Shown here one piece after another: positions 36,029 through 44,251 of a DNA stretch of 64,000 nucleotides (position 1 is its first letter; each line of letters opens with the position of its first letter). The stretch is taken from positions 124,001 through 188,000 of the forward strand of contig CACLAY010000002.1 in NCBI GenBank assembly GCA_902604975.1. The letters are read 5' to 3'. Below the pieces are notes generated by a model. That model was given only the letters and a program-made list of their open reading frames with translations, was not told where the DNA came from and did no database searches. Origin of the DNA: an uncultured Pelagibacteraceae bacterium (GTDB lineage: Bacteria > Pseudomonadota > Alphaproteobacteria > Pelagibacterales > Pelagibacteraceae). A program made the translations under genes and the position numbers.

Positions 36029-37520
36029 TTGAACCTCCACCCATCAAAATTCCTAATTTTTCAGCAGTAACAGTATCTGCATTCATTATTTTAGATAGTT
36101 TACCTTTATAAATTACACAAATACGGTCACTTAATTTTAATAGTTCATCGTTATCAGTAGAAATTAATATTGATGATTTTCCTTGTTCATTAATTTGAAT
36201 TAATGTTTCATGAATGTAGTTGATCGCACCAACATCAAGACCCCATGTTGGGTTAAAACATACCAATAATTCAGGTGAAGTAATTAATTCTCTTCCAATA
36301 ATCAATTTTTGAAGATTTCCACCAGATAAAAATTGACTTTTTAATTCAACATTGTCTGTATTGACAGAAAAATTAGAAAGTATCTTTTTGGAATGTTCTT
36401 TTATTTTCTTTTCATTCACTAAACCTTTTTCAAAAAAGTTTGATGACTTAAAATTGTTTAATGCAACATTTTCATATATCTTTAACTCAGGGACTGCAGC
36501 TTGAGAGATACGATCTTCAGGTGAAAAAGCCATTAGGTATTCTCTTCTTTCTCTAGGATTTAACTTGCCAATTTCTTTATTTCTAAACATTATAGAAGTA
36601 CCTTCCGTAATAATTTCCCCACTCAATATTTGAAATAATTCATTTTGTCCATTTCCTGAAATTCCAGCTATACCTAAACACTCTCCTTTTTTTAGAGAAA
36701 GGTTTAAATTATTTAAGTTTGTTTCATATGGGTCGTCACTTTTAAAACTTAAATTTGAGATTTTTAAAATTTCCTTGCTATTTTTAAAATTATTAATTTT
36801 TTTTTTAATAGTATTTAAATTTTCACCTACCATTTTATTAGCTAAACTCTCAATTTTTTCATCAATCGTATTACTAACGGAAACTACTTTGCCTTTTCTC
36901 ATTACTGCTACCTCATCACAAAGTGACAAAACTTCTTTTAATTTGTGAGTAATATAAATAATTAAAATTCCATCTTTAGAAAATTGTTTTAAAGAAATAA
37001 ATAAATCATCAGTTTCTTGTTCAGTCAAAACTGATGTGGGTTCATCCATAATCAATACTTTTGGATTTCTAATTAAACACCTTATAATTTCTACTTTTTG
37101 TTTTTGACCTGCTGATAAATTTAGAACTGGAATATCTAGATCAATTTTAAAATTGTACTTTTTTAATATACTGTCAACTAAAACTCTTAGATCTTTATCT
37201 TTTTTGTCACTATCGATACTTAAATTTTCAAATACTGATAAAGTCTCGAAGAGGTTGAAATGTTGAAAAACCATTCCAATATTATTTTTTTTGGCATCTA
37301 GGGGAGAGTTAAGTTTAATGCTTTCATCATTTAAAAAAACTTCACCCTCGTCAGGTTTTACTACTCCAGATAAGATTTTAACTAGAGTAGATTTGCCAGC
37401 CCCATTTTCTCCCAATAATGCATATATTTTCCCACTTCCAAATTCTAATGATACTTTATCGTTTGCAATACATCCTGGATAAATTTTTGAAATTTCTGAT
37501 ACTTTAAGTTTTGTGTTCAT
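36021..37520 (-). CDS. ABC transporter ATPase, tandem domains, nucleoside/purine type
   Basis: A 499-residue protein with two nucleotide-binding domains, like the RbsA/BmpC ATPases. NBD1 has Walker A GENGAGKST, signature LSAGQKQK and Walker B VLIMDEPTSVLT. NBD2 has GISGNGQNE in place of a classical Walker A, signature LSGGNLQK and no acidic Walker B glutamate (LLVCFNPTWGLD). A degenerate second site is normal for this family. It is the first gene of the operon. The start is an ATG followed by NTKLKVSEISKIYPG. Confidence 0.93.
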   Translation of the reverse strand: MNTKLKVSEISKIYPGCIANDKVSLEFGSGKIYALLGENGAGKSTLVKILSGVVKPDEGEVFLNDESIKLNSPLDAKKNNIGMVFQHFNLFETLSVFENLSIDSDKKDKDLRVLVDSILKKYNFKIDLDIPVLNLSAGQKQKVEIIRCLIRNPKVLIMDEPTSVLTEQETDDLFISLKQFSKDGILIIYITHKLKEVLSLCDEVAVMRKGKVVSVSNTIDEKIESLANKMVGENLNTIKKKINNFKNSKEILKISNLSFKSDDPYETNLNNLNLSLKKGECLGIAGISGNGQNELFQILSGEIITEGTSIMFRNKEIGKLNPRERREYLMAFSPEDRISQAAVPELKIYENVALNNFKSSNFFEKGLVNEKKIKEHSKKILSNFSVNTDNVELKSQFLSGGNLQKLIIGRELITSPELLVCFNPTWGLDVGAINYIHETLIQINEQGKSSILISTDNDELLKLSDRICVIYKGKLSKIMNADTVTAEKLGILMGGGSID

Positions 37521-37659
37521 TAGAATCGGTTTGATAGTAATAAAAATAAAGAATTAAGTAATATAAATACATTATATTTGTCTAATTTTGATGGAAAACT
37601 TATTTTTTTTTCAACTTTTAAGTTAATCTTTTGTCACATTTCAGTATTATAAATAAATC

Positions 37660-37962
37660 ATGAAAATTAGATTCGCTATTACATTAATATCAATACTTTT
37701 TTTAACTGCAGGCTGTAAAACTATTCAGAATAAAACTGACGAGGTTGTAGAAAAGGAAAATAAAAAATATGGTTTATTTGTTGGTGGAGATGTTAATAAA
37801 ATGAAGTTAGAATTAGGGGCTCCTAACGAAGATATGGTCAATGATACTGGCAATGAAGTTTTAATTTATAAAACAAAAAAATACGGTGTACCCTGTGAAC
37901 GAAGATTTGAAGTCAACGCTAGCGGAACTATTATTGCTTTCAGTTCTAGTGGATGTTTTTAA
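37660..37962 (+). CDS. Small lipoprotein of unknown function
   Basis: A 100-residue protein with a lipoprotein signal: a basic start, a hydrophobic core and lipobox LTAGC with the lipidated cysteine near residue 19. The mature part has a GxxVNKMKLELGAPNED segment, LIYKTKKYGVPCERRFEVNASGTI and a terminal Gly-Cys-Phe. The DxxKxxLGxP pattern resembles the SmpA/OmlA (BamE-like) fold, which is also a small lipoprotein. That similarity is loose and I do not assign a function. It stands alone between two divergently or convergently oriented operons, followed by a strong hairpin. Confidence 0.7.
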   Translation: MKIRFAITLISILFLTAGCKTIQNKTDEVVEKENKKYGLFVGGDVNKMKLELGAPNEDMVNDTGNEVLIYKTKKYGVPCERRFEVNASGTIIAFSSSGCF

Positions 37963-37963
37963 A

Positions 37964-37985
37964 CTTGTGGGGCGAACCCCACAAG
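37964..37985. terminator. Strong hairpin between the lipoprotein gene and hsp20
   Basis: CTTGTGGGG / CCCCACAAG forms a perfect 9-bp stem with a 4-base loop (CGAA on plus, TTCG on minus). It lies directly after the lipoprotein stop and downstream of the convergent hsp20. Neither side has a long T-tract, so termination is likely but not textbook. On the minus-strand RNA the loop is UUCG, a very stable tetraloop. Confidence 0.6.
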
Positions 37986-38000
37986 CAAGGTTAAACTTTA

Positions 38001-38447
38001 TTATTTAATATCAATAAGTCTTTTTTTCTTGTGATCTGGTAAAATTCTTTCACAAGCAATTGTCAAAAGACCATCCTTAAGTTCAGCTCCATTTACTTTT
38101 ACATCATCTGCAATAGTAAAAGATCTCGCGAATTGTCTTTGTGATATTCCTTTGTGAATTATTTCACCATCTACATTTTGATCTTCAGACTTATTAAGTT
38201 GTTTAGTTCTAACAGTTAATATATTATCTTCGAACTCAACCTCGACATCTTTTTTATTAAAACCAGCTAAAGCAACTTCTATTGAATAGTTGTCTTTACC
38301 AGTTTTTCTTATGTTGTATGGTGGATAATTTGATTGCATTGTCATGCCACCATTACCAAGCATGCTTTCGAATTGGTCAAACATATCGTCGAAACCAATA
38401 GAAAACGGTCTTAGTGAGTTAAAGATAGATAGATCCTTACTTGTCAT
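38001..38447 (-). CDS. Small heat shock protein Hsp20 (IbpA-like)
   Basis: A 148-residue alpha-crystallin-type chaperone that holds unfolded proteins for refolding. The crystallin domain (about 35-135) has NIRKTGKDNYSIEVALAGFNKKDVEVEFEDNILTVR and GISQRQFARSFTIADDVKVNGAELKDGLLTI, with the conserved A-x-L-K/x-D-G-x-L block. N- and C-terminal tails are short, as in alphaproteobacterial IbpA/HspH proteins. The message appears to start at a sigma32-like promoter and to carry a ROSE-like thermometer, both annotated separately. It converges with the small lipoprotein gene. Confidence 0.95.
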   Translation of the reverse strand: MTSKDLSIFNSLRPFSIGFDDMFDQFESMLGNGGMTMQSNYPPYNIRKTGKDNYSIEVALAGFNKKDVEVEFEDNILTVRTKQLNKSEDQNVDGEIIHKGISQRQFARSFTIADDVKVNGAELKDGLLTIACERILPDHKKKRLIDIK

Positions 38448-38450
38448 ATT

Positions 38451-38503
38451 TACTCCTTTTGTTTAAGCAAGTTAATTTATGTAAGCCCCATGAGGCGACT
38501 TAC
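38451..38503 (-). promoter_or_regulatory. ROSE-like RNA thermometer in the hsp20 leader
   Basis: Read on the minus strand, the leader has a 5' hairpin (GUAAG...CUUAC, 38503-38481). It is followed by CUUGCU (38471-38466), which can pair with the ribosome site AGGAG (38457-38453) through a short loop, leaving one G unpaired opposite the site. ROSE elements of small heat shock genes carry the motif U-U/C-GCU opposite the Shine-Dalgarno. This leader is a short, two-stem version. No folding computation was run. Confidence 0.6.
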
Positions 38504-38510
38504 CATTCAT

Positions 38511-38537
38511 ATATGGTGATTAAATATAAAATTTCAA
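38511..38537 (-). promoter_or_regulatory. Sigma32 (RpoH)-type promoter of hsp20
   Basis: On the minus strand TTGAAA (38537-38532) is followed after 13 bases by CACCATAT (38518-38511). The second box matches the sigma32 -10 consensus CCCCATNT at 7 of 8 positions. The predicted start, near 38503, would put the 5' hairpin of the leader at the very beginning of the transcript. Confidence 0.6.
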
Positions 38538-38548
38538 TACAAGATTAT

Positions 38549-40624
38549 TTAAATTTTTTCTGCAATTTTTAAAGCAAAAGCATAATCAAGAGCTATTTCT
38601 TCAATTGTACCATCTCTGCCAGATTTTCCTCCATGACCAGCGTTCATTTCAGTTTTCAATAAAAGTAAATTATTATCTGTTTTATAGTCTCTTAGTTTTG
38701 CAGTAAATTTTGCTGGTTCATCAAACAGAACTCTATTGTCACTAAGACTAGTAGTGATTAAAATATTTGGATAATCCATTTTTTTAATATTGTTGTAAGG
38801 AGCGTATGAGTAAATATAGTCAAAATGATCCTTGTTATCTTTAGCATTTCCAAATTCATCAAATTCTCCAATGGTTAATGGTAGAGAATGGTCAAGATTA
38901 GTAGTTAAGGAATCTACAAACGGCACAGCCATTATTAACCCTAAAAATAGCTCAGGCGCTGCATTTACAACTGCCCCCATCAGCAACCCTCCTGCTGAAC
39001 CACCCATACCTATAATTTTTCCTTTAGAAGTATATTTTTTTTCAATCAAGAATTTTCCAACAGCAATATAATCTTCAAATGTATTTTTTTTGTTTAATAG
39101 TTTTCCTTCCTTCCACCATTTCATTCCTCTTTCCATACCTCCCCTTATATGTGCCGTAACCCAAATTATATTTCTATCAATGAGGCTTAGTCGTGTAGAT
39201 GAAAAACCAGGAGACATCGAATTTCCATAAGAACCGTAGCCATATAGTAAAAGGTTTGATGATCCATCCAGAACTGTATCCTTATGTCTTGTTATAGTTA
39301 TTGGCACCATTCGCCCATCATGAGATGGACATTCAATACGTTCAACCACATAATCATTTGAGTTATGTCCAGATGGAATTTCTTGTTCCTTAACAAGTTT
39401 TTTTTCTTTTGATTTTAAATTATATAAAAAAGTCCTTCCTGGTGTTTTAGGTGAAGAATATGATAAATATACATTGTCCGTATTTTTATCTTTTTGAGTC
39501 AATGATATACTTGGCACAATTACTTTTTCATCACTAAAAATTATCTCTTCTTCTTTATTTGTCTTCGGATCACGTAAAATTATTTTTCCAAGTGCATTAG
39601 ATGTTTCAGATCTAATTACCCAATTACTTAAAAATACTAAACCTCCTATCAATACTTCATCTTTTGCAGCAACAAATGTCACCCATTTTTGTTCAACTAA
39701 ATCAGTACACCTATCAATTTTAAAATCCTCAGCATTTTCATTTGTATGTTTATAAAAATAGTTATCCCAAGAATTTACTGAGTAAATTATACCTCTTTTT
39801 CTCTTTTGGATTAATTTAGGATTTGGATTATTTTCATCAACTTCAAAGTAATATTGTTCTGAAGTATTATGGTCAGAACTTGTAATTATGAAATATTTCT
39901 CATCTGAACTAAGGCCAATCCCAACAGTGAATGCTTCGCTTTTTTCTTCAAAAATCAATAAATCATCTTTTGTTGCCGATCCAATTTCATGTCTATAAAT
40001 AGTTCTAGGCCTATGATGTTCATCTAATTTAGAATAAAATATATATTTATCATCTAAACTAAATTCGATGCTACCACTCGTTTCCTCAATTTTTTCAGTA
40101 ACTAATTTTCCAGATTTTATGTTTCTTATATAAATTGTATAATATTCAGATCCTTTTAAATCTAAAGAATATCCAAGATACTCATCATTAAAGCTTACCT
40201 CTAAGTCACCTAAACCAAAATATTCTGTTTTAAGTTTCTCCTTCTCTTTATCGCCGTTCCAAATTTCTTCAATTTGTTGTTCACCAATTTTTTTTCTTAA
40301 TTTAATCGAATAATTTCCTTTTGCCGTAGTTTTAGTCCAATACTCATAATTTTTGTCTTTGTAAGGGAGTGACTCATCATCCAGTTTGATTCTTGCTTTT
40401 ATTTCATCAAAAAGTTTTTTTTGGATTTTTTTTGTATCTTTCATTTGTTCAGAAAAATATTCATTTTCATCTTCCAAATATTTTCTTACTTCAGGCAAAA
40501 GTTTTGAGCTATCCCTTAAAACCTCGAGAATATTTGGTTGATGAATCCAACTATAATCGTCTGTCCAAGACTTATTGTGACAAGATTTTATTTCAGGTTT
40601 CTTTTCAAGCTGTGGTAGTTTCAT
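38549..40624 (-). CDS. ptrB: Oligopeptidase B
   Basis: A 691-residue prolyl-oligopeptidase-family serine peptidase that cuts peptides after basic residues. The N-terminal beta-propeller (about 60-400) is followed by an alpha/beta-hydrolase domain. The nucleophile Ser543 is in GMGGSAGGLL, and the catalytic aspartate and histidine lie in SLSDNRVLFDEP and MNAGHGGKSGR. Features such as GSYGNSMSPGFSSTRLSLIDR and the WWKEGKLLNKKNTFEDYIA block fit oligopeptidase B. No signal peptide is seen, so it is cytoplasmic. It is divergent from the J-domain gene. Confidence 0.94.
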   Translation of the reverse strand: MKLPQLEKKPEIKSCHNKSWTDDYSWIHQPNILEVLRDSSKLLPEVRKYLEDENEYFSEQMKDTKKIQKKLFDEIKARIKLDDESLPYKDKNYEYWTKTTAKGNYSIKLRKKIGEQQIEEIWNGDKEKEKLKTEYFGLGDLEVSFNDEYLGYSLDLKGSEYYTIYIRNIKSGKLVTEKIEETSGSIEFSLDDKYIFYSKLDEHHRPRTIYRHEIGSATKDDLLIFEEKSEAFTVGIGLSSDEKYFIITSSDHNTSEQYYFEVDENNPNPKLIQKRKRGIIYSVNSWDNYFYKHTNENAEDFKIDRCTDLVEQKWVTFVAAKDEVLIGGLVFLSNWVIRSETSNALGKIILRDPKTNKEEEIIFSDEKVIVPSISLTQKDKNTDNVYLSYSSPKTPGRTFLYNLKSKEKKLVKEQEIPSGHNSNDYVVERIECPSHDGRMVPITITRHKDTVLDGSSNLLLYGYGSYGNSMSPGFSSTRLSLIDRNIIWVTAHIRGGMERGMKWWKEGKLLNKKNTFEDYIAVGKFLIEKKYTSKGKIIGMGGSAGGLLMGAVVNAAPELFLGLIMAVPFVDSLTTNLDHSLPLTIGEFDEFGNAKDNKDHFDYIYSYAPYNNIKKMDYPNILITTSLSDNRVLFDEPAKFTAKLRDYKTDNNLLLLKTEMNAGHGGKSGRDGTIEEIALDYAFALKIAEKI

Positions 40625-40642
40625 TTTGAATTAAATTAATAT

Positions 40643-41152
40643 ATGAATATTTTTCTTATAACACTGATTATTTTTGTCGTTGTATATGTTCTTCTAACTT
40701 GGTTTGCTAGAAGTTCTGCTAAAAAAATTTCAAGATTTATAAGGATATTAATAATTATTTCTGCAATAGTATTGGCTGTTATCATGGCTTATGCAGGAAG
40801 ATATATATTCTCATTACCTTTCGTACTTGCAATCTTACCGCTGATAAAAACAAAAGCTGGAATATCTTTATTTCAACTTCTTAGATTATGGGGACTTTTC
40901 AGAGTTTTAAGAAATTCAGGAAGATTTAATTTTAATAACTTTAACCAATCTGTAAACAAACAGAGCATATCCTTAGATGAAGCATATAAGATACTAAATT
41001 TAAAATCTGATATAAAGTACACTAAAGAACAAGTTATGAAATCTTATAAGTCTATTATGAAAAAAATTCATCCAGATGTAAGCCCAGAATTAACTAGACT
41101 AGCTTCGATAGTAAATGAGGCAAAAGATATTGTGATAAAAAATATTAGTTAA
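40643..41152 (+). CDS. Membrane-anchored J-domain protein
   Basis: A 169-residue protein with an N-terminal transmembrane segment (about 3-20) and one or two further hydrophobic helices (about 34-70). The C-terminal J domain (about 110-168) has YKILNLKSDIKYTKEQVMKSYKSIMKKIHPDVSPE, with the HPD motif at 143-145. The domain order (membrane anchor, then C-terminal J domain) resembles mitochondrial Pam18/Tim14 and the short alphaproteobacterial membrane J proteins. It should recruit DnaK to the membrane. Its client is unknown. The end overlaps the convergent GT9 gene by 8 bases. Confidence 0.87.
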   Translation: MNIFLITLIIFVVVYVLLTWFARSSAKKISRFIRILIIISAIVLAVIMAYAGRYIFSLPFVLAILPLIKTKAGISLFQLLRLWGLFRVLRNSGRFNFNNFNQSVNKQSISLDEAYKILNLKSDIKYTKEQVMKSYKSIMKKIHPDVSPELTRLASIVNEAKDIVIKNIS

Positions 41153-42098
41153 TAATTGATTTAAATTTCGTAAAAATCTTCTCTGGATCAATTTTTTCTT
41201 TACCCCTTGAATTATGTGAAACAAAATTCATACCATCGGGAATTATAGGATACATATTTGGACTATAACTGCCATACATTAAAGGTGTATCACTCATTAG
41301 AACTATTGTAGGGACATTTAAAGCAGCTGATAGGTGACTGAAACTTGAGTCGTTACATATTGCTATTTTACAATTCTTTATAATTGGTAATATTTCTGAA
41401 ATTGAATTATTATCTAAAGGAACACAAATTTCTTTATATGCTGACAATATATTATTAAGTATTGATTGTTCTTCGCTATTTTTACCTGTTGCTAAATAAA
41501 ACATACAGTCATAATTTTTAATAGCTAGTTCTATGAATTTTTTAAATTTATCAGCTGGAATTCTTTTAGATGGACCAGAGCCACCTATTCCAAGTAAAAT
41601 ATTAATTTTATCTTTTGAAATTGAAAGTCTCTTAGCAGCTAATTTTACTGAACTCTCATTAATTTTTAATTGAGGATTGCTTTCTACTTTTAAATTTATC
41701 TTATTTAACAATTTATTTGCAGCTTCGATAATATGTTGTTCTTTTTTCTCAAATAACGGATACTGATATATATTTTTTATCCCCGCACTTTTACAAATAA
41801 GCCTATATCTTAGCGATGAATTAAAAATAAAAACCTTATCAAATAAATTATTTTTAATTTCATTTTTTAATTTAAAAAAACCCAATATACCGCTGTGCTC
41901 ATCGTTTTTATTATCCCTTTTTAAGTAAATTATATTTTTTAAAAAATTTAAATTTTTTGTATATTCCTTAGCTTTTGTGCTCTCTTTAATTAATAGAGTA
42001 ATTGGAGAATTATATTTTTTAGAGATTGCTTCTATAAAAGGTAAGAAAATTACCATATCTCCAATACCCATACGGTTTTGTATAACAAGTATATTCAT
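41145..42098 (-). CDS. Glycosyltransferase family 9 (heptosyltransferase-like)
   Basis: A 317-residue GT-B protein. The N-terminal domain begins ILVIQNRMGIGDMVIFLPFIEAI, matching the GDxxxxxP loop of ADP-heptose:LPS heptosyltransferases. The C-terminal domain has GIGGSGPSKRIPADKF and the NDSSFSHLSAALNVPTIVLM sugar-nucleotide site. It probably adds a sugar to the LPS core. The nearest named members are WaaC/WaaF/RfaQ types, but the acceptor and donor cannot be told. No other LPS sugar genes flank it. Confidence 0.83.
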   Translation of the reverse strand: MNILVIQNRMGIGDMVIFLPFIEAISKKYNSPITLLIKESTKAKEYTKNLNFLKNIIYLKRDNKNDEHSGILGFFKLKNEIKNNLFDKVFIFNSSLRYRLICKSAGIKNIYQYPLFEKKEQHIIEAANKLLNKINLKVESNPQLKINESSVKLAAKRLSISKDKINILLGIGGSGPSKRIPADKFKKFIELAIKNYDCMFYLATGKNSEEQSILNNILSAYKEICVPLDNNSISEILPIIKNCKIAICNDSSFSHLSAALNVPTIVLMSDTPLMYGSYSPNMYPIIPDGMNFVSHNSRGKEKIDPEKIFTKFKSIIN

Positions 42099-42146
42099 AT
42101 GTTTTTATAACCTTTACTAATTTGAATTTTTATATAAATTTTGGCA

Positions 42147-43031
42147 ATGGAACAAATTAAAGGTGTATATGCTGCAGGTTTATCAGTTTTAGATAAAAAT
42201 TTAGCATTAGATATTAAAAATACCATTAAACATGCTGAAAATGTCATTGAATTAGGGTGTCACGGTGTTGTTTTTTTTGGGAGCACTGGACAGTCACAAC
42301 TAATATCCTTAAGTGAAAAAATTCAATTAATAAATGAGTTACCTAAGAGTAGACATAAAAGTAAATTTATAATTGGAACTGGTCTCAATTCTTTAATTGA
42401 TACAATAAATTTAATGAAAATTTCTAAATCTATGGGTTTTAATAATTTTTTAATAATGCCACCAGCTTATTATAAGTATGGAGACGAAGAAGTGATCAAT
42501 TTCTATTCTAGAATTATCAAAGAGATTAATGATTGTAAAATTATTCTATATAATTTTGAAAAACTTTGCGGATATAAATTTAGTGTTCAATGTGTAGAAA
42601 ATTTGGTTCAAAAATTCCCTGATCAAATTATTGGTGTAAAGGATAGCAGTTATAATTTATTTGAAACTTTGAGAATTAAAAATTTTTCAATTTTCCCAGG
42701 TTCTGAGGCAAAATTATTAAAAGGTCTAGAATTGGGATGCCACGGTATAATTACTGCGACAACAAATGTTACAGGTCACTTAGCTAGAAAAATTTATGAT
42801 AATTTCCACAATAATCTAGATCTATCATCTAATCAAAATTTGTGTGATGTAAGAAAATCTTTCGACAAATATAACTTAATTTCAAGTCTCCACACTCTTA
42901 TGGCAGAAAAAAATTCAATATATAGGTATCTTTTGCCTCCATTAAAATTATTAGATCAAGCAGAAAAAAATGATTTATTTTCAAATCTTGAAAAACTAAA
43001 TTTTAATATGGAGATATTAAAGGCGGCATAA
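42147..43031 (+). CDS. Dihydrodipicolinate synthase/N-acetylneuraminate lyase family protein, not canonical DapA
   Basis: About 294 residues of the class I aldolase TIM-barrel family. The Schiff-base lysine is Lys165 in GVKDSS, and the tyrosine is in IILYNFEKL. The substrate loop reads GSTGQSQL instead of GTTGES, and the YNVPxRT arginine motif that binds the succinate/ASA carboxylate in DapA is replaced by YNFEKLCGYKF. These changes suggest another pyruvate- or keto-acid aldolase rather than lysine synthesis. I use the ATG at 42147, not a TTG at 42141. It ends 2 bases before the cyclopropane synthase. Confidence 0.85.
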   Translation: MEQIKGVYAAGLSVLDKNLALDIKNTIKHAENVIELGCHGVVFFGSTGQSQLISLSEKIQLINELPKSRHKSKFIIGTGLNSLIDTINLMKISKSMGFNNFLIMPPAYYKYGDEEVINFYSRIIKEINDCKIILYNFEKLCGYKFSVQCVENLVQKFPDQIIGVKDSSYNLFETLRIKNFSIFPGSEAKLLKGLELGCHGIITATTNVTGHLARKIYDNFHNNLDLSSNQNLCDVRKSFDKYNLISSLHTLMAEKNSIYRYLLPPLKLLDQAEKNDLFSNLEKLNFNMEILKAA

Positions 43032-43033
43032 AA

Positions 43034-44221
43034 ATGAGTTTAATAAGTTTTTTAAATAATTTATTTAAGAAGGATGGTTTTGAACTTATTGACTCAAATT
43101 CAAAAAAATACGTTATAGGTAATCCAATAAAAGATAAACCTATCGTAATTAGACTTCTTGATCAAAAACTAATGCAAAAGTTACTTATAAATCCTGACTT
43201 GTATTTTGGGGAATCTTATATGAATGGATCTTTGGTAATAGAAAACGGTACACTTACAGACTTTTTAGATTTAGCTTTTAAAAATATTGGTAGAGGGAAT
43301 ATAAATTCTTATGGAGCGGTAATAAAAAAAATAAAAGGTACGTTTGGATATCTTACGAATTTAAATAAAATAATAAAATCAAAAGAAAATGTTGCACATC
43401 ATTATGATATATCTGAAAAACTTTACGATTTATTTTTAGATAAAAATAGACAGTATTCTTGTGCTTATTTTAAAAATGATAGTGATACTCTTGAACAAGC
43501 TCAAAGCAACAAGATTCATCATATTATAAAAAAGCTAAATATCCAGCCAAACCAAAAAGTTTTAGATGTTGGTTCAGGATGGGGAACATTAGCATTAGCT
43601 ATAGCAAAGGAGACAAATGCTAGTGTTACAGGAATAACATTGTCTGAAAATCAATTTGAATATAGTCAGCATAAAGCGAAAGAGATGAATTTATCAAATC
43701 AAGTAGACTTTAAGCTAATTGATTACAGACAATTAAATGAGAAGTTTGACAGGATTGTGAGTGTCGGAATGTTTGAGCATGTTGGTAGAAATTTTTATAA
43801 AACATATTTTAATAAAGTTTTTCAGCTTTTGAATGAAAAAGGAATAGCACTAATTCATACAATTGGCTCCTCTATGCCTCCGAGAGATCCACAACCATGG
43901 ATACAAAAATATATTTTTCCTGGTGGTTATACGCCTAGCTTAAGTGAGATCTCAAAACCAATCGAAAAGTCTGGTCTTATAGTTTCTGATATCGAGGTAC
44001 TTAGAATGCATTATGCTCATACTCTAAGAAATTGGAAAGAGAGATTTTTATCAAAAAAAGATACAGTTTTAGATATGTTTGACGAAAAATTTTTTAGAAT
44101 GTGGGAATTTTACTTAGCTAGTTGTGAAATGGCATTCAAATGGGGAGATCAGGTTGTATTTCAATTACAATTAGCTAAAGATAATAGCTCTGTTCCTAAT
44201 ACTCGGGACTATATTTATTAA
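43034..44221 (+). CDS. cfa: Cyclopropane-fatty-acyl-phospholipid synthase
   Basis: A 395-residue SAM-dependent methyltransferase that adds a methylene group to unsaturated acyl chains in membrane phospholipids. The N-terminal lipid-binding region is followed by HHYDISEKLYDLFLDKNRQYSCAYF. The SAM motif is VLDVGSGWGTLALAIAKE, with SVGMFEHVGRNFY after it. The C-terminal catalytic part has IFPGGYTPSLSEI and HYAHTLRNWKERF. All blocks of the CFA family are present. The gene is coupled to the DapA-family gene by a 2-base gap. Confidence 0.94.
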   Translation: MSLISFLNNLFKKDGFELIDSNSKKYVIGNPIKDKPIVIRLLDQKLMQKLLINPDLYFGESYMNGSLVIENGTLTDFLDLAFKNIGRGNINSYGAVIKKIKGTFGYLTNLNKIIKSKENVAHHYDISEKLYDLFLDKNRQYSCAYFKNDSDTLEQAQSNKIHHIIKKLNIQPNQKVLDVGSGWGTLALAIAKETNASVTGITLSENQFEYSQHKAKEMNLSNQVDFKLIDYRQLNEKFDRIVSVGMFEHVGRNFYKTYFNKVFQLLNEKGIALIHTIGSSMPPRDPQPWIQKYIFPGGYTPSLSEISKPIEKSGLIVSDIEVLRMHYAHTLRNWKERFLSKKDTVLDMFDEKFFRMWEFYLASCEMAFKWGDQVVFQLQLAKDNSSVPNTRDYIY

Positions 44222-44251
44222 AATATTACTGATAAATTAATACCAGTAATA

